NCBI GenBank assembly: GCA_963678675.1
Contig: OY783198.1
Location: 22,554,684 to 22,618,683, forward strand
Reading direction: 5' to 3'
DNA: 64,000 nucleotides
From: Xiphydria camelus
Lineage: Eukaryota > Arthropoda > Insecta > Hymenoptera > Xiphydriidae
In this document: positions 60,001 to 64,000 of the stretch, in pieces
Numbering within the stretch: position 1 is the stretch's first letter
Layout: each line of letters opens with the position of its first letter
The notes under the pieces: model-generated
The model's input: only the letters and a program-made list of their open reading frames with translations
Database searches by the model: none
What the model was told of the DNA's origin: nothing
Program-made: the position numbers and the translations under genes

Positions 60001-60705
60001 GCAACCCTTATAGCCATAATCGTCGGTTAGGGTCCTGCGGTAAGGACAACGAGCTCGGTGTCATCTTCCCTCCCACGGACTTTGTCTCTAATAATAAGAC
60101 AACCTCGCCGCGTAATGCGGGTAAGCCGAAATCTCTCTCTCGGGCTTCTCGAGTGTTTTGTCTCGGGGACACCGCGAGCGCGACAGGTCGATTGTCGACC
60201 CCCCCCCTGGCGAGCAGTTATCGACTCCGCTGATCCGCGACGGTGTGGAACGGCAGTTTCGCTGTTAGGAAGTCACGTAGTTTATTTGTAGCTGTGTTTT
60301 CTCTTCTCGTTTGTCCACCCCCGTCGGAAATCTCTCTACCCTATTGTTCCTCCGTGTCAACCCTGTAAAAAAATCACTCGAGGATCGTCGAATTTCGTCA
60401 TCTCCTCGCCGTTGCAATTAAATTCCATCGTCCATGTGCACGCGTCCCCGATAAGAATGATGAGCGACGCTCACAATCATTCCGAACGAATCCCACGCGT
60501 CGCGTATAAATATTCGTCAATCTCGCCTCCGCTCTCCCGTCGTCCCCGTAAGATATCGACGCGCGAGTTTTCCCTCGCCGGTGATAAAGCTACAGGGGAA
60601 ATTACCCGGCACCCTTTCCCACTCTCCCGGCAGCGGATAGAAGCGGAATTATTACCGCGGCTGTGCTCGGTGCTACGGAGAGTGCGGTGCCGCTATAGAT
60701 TGTAA

Positions 60706-60724
60706 AGAGAGAGAGAGAGAGAGA
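60706..60724. repeat. (GA)n microsatellite
   Basis: A pure dinucleotide run. Confidence 0.95.
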
Positions 60725-61822
60725 GGCAGAGAACGCGAAAGAGTGAAGTAGGGTGGCGGCGAGAGGAGGCGGGAGGTATAGTGGATGCGGATGGCAGAGA
60801 GAACCACCGACGTGAGGGTAGAGAGTGAGGAGCATGGAGCGAGGAGGGGCAGGGGAGGGAGACTGCGAGATACTAGACTGATGCGGCTCGGGGCAAAGAA
60901 GGAAGGACGGAGAGAAGAGTGCCGCGGGAGAGTATATGGGAGGAGGAGAACGCCGGGAGAGACAGAGAGAGATAAAGAGAACGCGCGGAGCGATGCTCGG
61001 GGAGGGAAATGGGTGGGATATACGGTGGAACTTCCGAAGTTATTCGCAACAAGCGGAGCCCGCGCTGGTCTGCCTCGTGGAATTCCCCGCGTCCTTCTTG
61101 CCTCCGATTCTCTTCGCGAGCCTTCGCGCGGTCCTCCCTCCTCGTCCGTCGCTCGCCCTTTCCCTATTTTCTCGCTCGCTCTCGCGTGCTCTACCCGCCG
61201 TTCCTCGCTTCCTCGTTCGCCGTCGCTTTGCCCCCTCGTTAATGGCTGCGAGACCCCGCGCGCTGCGTCTACGCGCTGGTCGTTTTTCCGATCGGCTCGC
61301 GATGCTCACCGGTCGTCGGGCGAGAATGGGCTGTCTTTCTCGTCGGACTTTATATCGTCGGTCGTAGCTAATTGGATCGACTTGCTTCTAATCAATTCTG
61401 CGGAACGTTTATACGTGAGAAAAATTTTTTTTTCAACTTCTCCTTGAGTCTCGTTACAGAGTCAATCGAGTTCGAATATACTTTTCTATGGTTTTCCTTC
61501 TCCTTCAAAGTCTGTAATAGAAGATCTACCGAGCGCTCGATCGCCTGAAACCTCGACCGTTTATTACCGACGATGCATACACGTGCATACACGAGCGCGT
61601 TCTCTCCCTTACGCGCGCGCAGCACTCTCGTCCCTTTGTAACGCACACCGGTCAGCTTATTGCATCCGCGCGGATCATGAGAACTCGAACGAGAGGTCGA
61701 CCGTGTTACGCCGTAACCGTGCTCCGCTTTACTACGTCTATAACGATGCGCATAGCTCGGCTCTCCTATCCGTCGCGCGCGGTCAATCGCGTATGCCCTA
61801 GTTTATCCTTCCGAATGGCGAC

Positions 61823-61837
61823 GGGGGGGGGGGGGGG
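61823..61837. repeat. poly-G run (15)
   Basis: Homopolymer on the + strand. Confidence 0.95.
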
Positions 61838-62244
61838 AGAGATCTCGCGGCGAAGATGGCTCCGACGAATTCGTAATGGACCGCAAAGCACGTCCGTCGT
61901 TACCGCGAGGAAGGGTCCATCGCTCGCGACAACGACGGCGGGTCCATTCTCGCCGGGGGTGGGAGAATAAGAAAGTCAGGGACGAGAGAGAGGGGGGCGC
62001 GAGCATTCCGCGGCGCTCGGGAAAATACGGAAGTGGAAAGCCGTGGGCCTCCCATATCGATTGCCTCGCACACCGTCGTCGTCGACGCGGCGCTCCGGCC
62101 AGGCTCGTGTGCGAGACACGCGCGGAGAGGGGCGAAAATGGGGGGTGAAATCGCTGCGACGTCGGGCGTTGCGCAGCTGTGTTCGCTCGACGCGCGCCGT
62201 GGAGTCGCCGCGAGATTAATTTCTGGGATTCTTTCGGCGGAAGT

Positions 62245-62261
62245 GGGGGGGGGGGGGGGGG
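62245..62261. repeat. poly-G run (17)
   Basis: Homopolymer on the + strand; the longest G run of the window. Confidence 0.95.
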
Positions 62262-64000
62262 TACCGAGTCACTTCGGACGAATGTTGATAGTGGCGTTAA
62301 TTGAGAGAGACGTCGCGAGTCGGTTGGCCTCTGGGGTCTACCTTCAGCAGTGGAAGCCGGGGGTCAACTGCGCAGTCCTCTTGACCTTATTTCAAATCGA
62401 ACGACGGCTGAGTGAAATATTTATTGTCTTGATTAGATTTCTCTAGAGAACCCGAGTAAGCATTTTTTCGCAATTATTTCCAATTTTTCTGCAATTTACG
62501 ATATTTGAAATCATAGAGAGAAGATCGCTTTGTTCTTAATTTTTATATCCACGCAGTTTTTAGCGACAAGTATATAATGGTGATTCTCGATTCTTATCTC
62601 CGATTTCCGACCTGCGACATTTGTCAGATTTCCTCCTCGTTATACTCCTCCTTCCAATTCTTCTTTTTTGCTCCCCCAGCTCTCACCCCTTTCCCGGAAG
62701 CAATATCTCGTCGAATCGCGCGAATTTGACGCCCGGCCAAGGATGTCACCGCGGTACTTCCTGTCTTCGGACTAACCGACTTTCTCGATTACTATAAATA
62801 GGGAGCGCGCGGCGCTGACACTTCCCCGAGACTCTCGGTCTCTCCGCTTCCCGCTCCCAATTCGCGGGCGAAGCCCGAGGGTGTCCGCTCGAAATTGCAT
62901 CGCTGCTTCCTCGTCGCAGAGCGGGAGGCGAGAGAGAGAAAAAGTGAGCGAGTGTGCATCGAGTATCTCTCTCGCTCCCGTTTGGCTCGTCGAGTTTCTT
63001 ATTGCCAGGCCAAAGCCGGAGGTCGACGATCGACACTCGTTTTTCTTCATACCGGAACTCGGCGTTATTTACTCTTTCTCGTTGCACCGCGGCGCGCGTC
63101 CGTCGTTCTTTTCGCGGCGCATCGAGCTTGCCGCGACGAGCGTTGTAGACACACTTGTTCTCGATCCTTGGATTTACGGGGTAGAATGGGGTGGATGTTG
63201 CACTCGAAGAGCGGCACCGTGTCCACTTCTATCGCCTGTTACCTCGTTCTCCTTTAACTTCGGCTCGATTTGACGGAATACTTTTTTTGAGAAATACACT
63301 CCGGACGACTGAGAAGTCCCGCGTCGACACGGGGTAGTCGCAGTGAGAGCGAACATCGCTGTACCATTGTCTCAGAATCACCTTTATCTCGCCAAATACA
63401 AAACTTTTCGGATGAAAACGAACGCCACCTTGAGCCCCGCTTCATTCCGCGTACGTGTGCCTTACGCAGCTAGAAGACACTCGGGGCAAACAGGTTTCCT
63501 CTCCTCCGACTTTATGTCGACCCCTTCGAGCTCCCACGAACACCTCTCAGCGTCCCTCGCCCGATCCTTCCGATCTCCTCTCCGTTTTAATCGCCGTCAC
63601 GCTTCGACGCGCGGCTAGCCCCGCGCAAAAAGCGGCGGATACGAGTCAATCAATTCGACGGCGACGCCTCCCCTGACGAGCGTGGAATACTCTCGACGCG
63701 TACCTACGCGAAACGAAGCGCACCGCGCCTCTCCCGCTCGAGTTTACCGCTTTACCGGACGAAGCGGATCGCGTCGACAATCCGTGCCAAGGGCTGCCTC
63801 GCCTCGACGCGCAATCGACTTACGAGCGGCACCGAGTCGTAACTCCCGCAGTCTCGGGGCGAGATATCGACCTCGAACTCGCCTCGTCGACCGGTGATTT
63901 CTCCGACAAATGGTGTACGGGTATCCCGAGCGTCGAACGAGGTGCAGCGCCGTCGCTGCGGGTTGATGGGTACACCTTTTTCTCACGATCGGCGGAGGAG

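Larger units (their letters stand above)
53772..64000 (+). other. probable downstream intron; no recognised exon
   Basis: No sequence resembling the expected next family block (a LEDDLxLSD acidic motif) was found. One MITE (54818-55019), long poly-G runs (56970, 57005, 61823, 62245) and a (GA)n tract (60706-60724) are the only distinct features. Open frames such as 60785-61447 (+) and 57149-57625 (-) are Arg-rich and unrecognised. An acceptor-like site at 55291-55300 is followed by only 27 open codons in the phase required after 53771. Confidence 0.55.

Noticed and set aside
60785..61447. 220-codon open frame on the plus strand
   Set aside because: Arg/Glu-rich start from GA repeats, then Ser/Pro-rich; no recognised domain.

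Overview
The window looks like insect nuclear DNA, most likely from a hymenopteran such as an ant. The grounds are a GC-rich, CpG-rich background, long introns, many (CT/GA)n microsatellites, short MITE-like DNA transposons, and exons that read as the insect AF4/FMR2-family gene lilliputian (lilli). The species is an inference. No prokaryotic, viral, rRNA or tRNA feature was recognised. Most long open frames here are by-products of the low stop-codon density of CpG-rich DNA and were not called.

The only gene I can support is lilli on the + strand. It encodes a scaffold subunit of the super elongation complex. Four exons are clear: 23925-24494, 26258-26317, 32747-32842 and 34450-34486. A fifth short exon, 53738-53771, fits in phase but is less certain. 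Exon 1 carries the IQSKLGNY...DEPKRLIGID block (N-terminal homology region; cyclin T1/P-TEFb binding in human AFF proteins) followed by a Ser/Gly-rich linker. Exons 2-4 encode the ILK-EM...PPTPLTAI...ESKF block, which corresponds to the ELL-binding segment of human AFF4. The start codon and the C-terminal half (serine-rich transactivation region, C-terminal homology domain) were not found and presumably lie outside the window.

Region by region: 1-23924 is an upstream intron or 5' flank with no recognised exon but many palindromic MITEs. 23925-34486 holds four lilli exons separated by introns of 1.8, 6.4 and 1.6 kb. 34487-53737 is a 19-kb intron, rich in MITEs, with a candidate alternative first (or cassette) exon at 52521/52625-52679 that is phase-compatible with the exon at 53738. 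53772-64000 is probably intron, with one MITE and several long poly-G runs.

The two most notable points are: (i) a possible internal lilli start, MYTKFEMLQGIVSYLLVS, that would give an isoform without the P-TEFb- and ELL-binding modules; and (ii) a dense MITE record, including three TTAA-flanked (piggyBac-like) types, one of which is nested inside another MITE, and a group of short elements sharing CACTGAGAAAA-like ends but with unrelated interiors.
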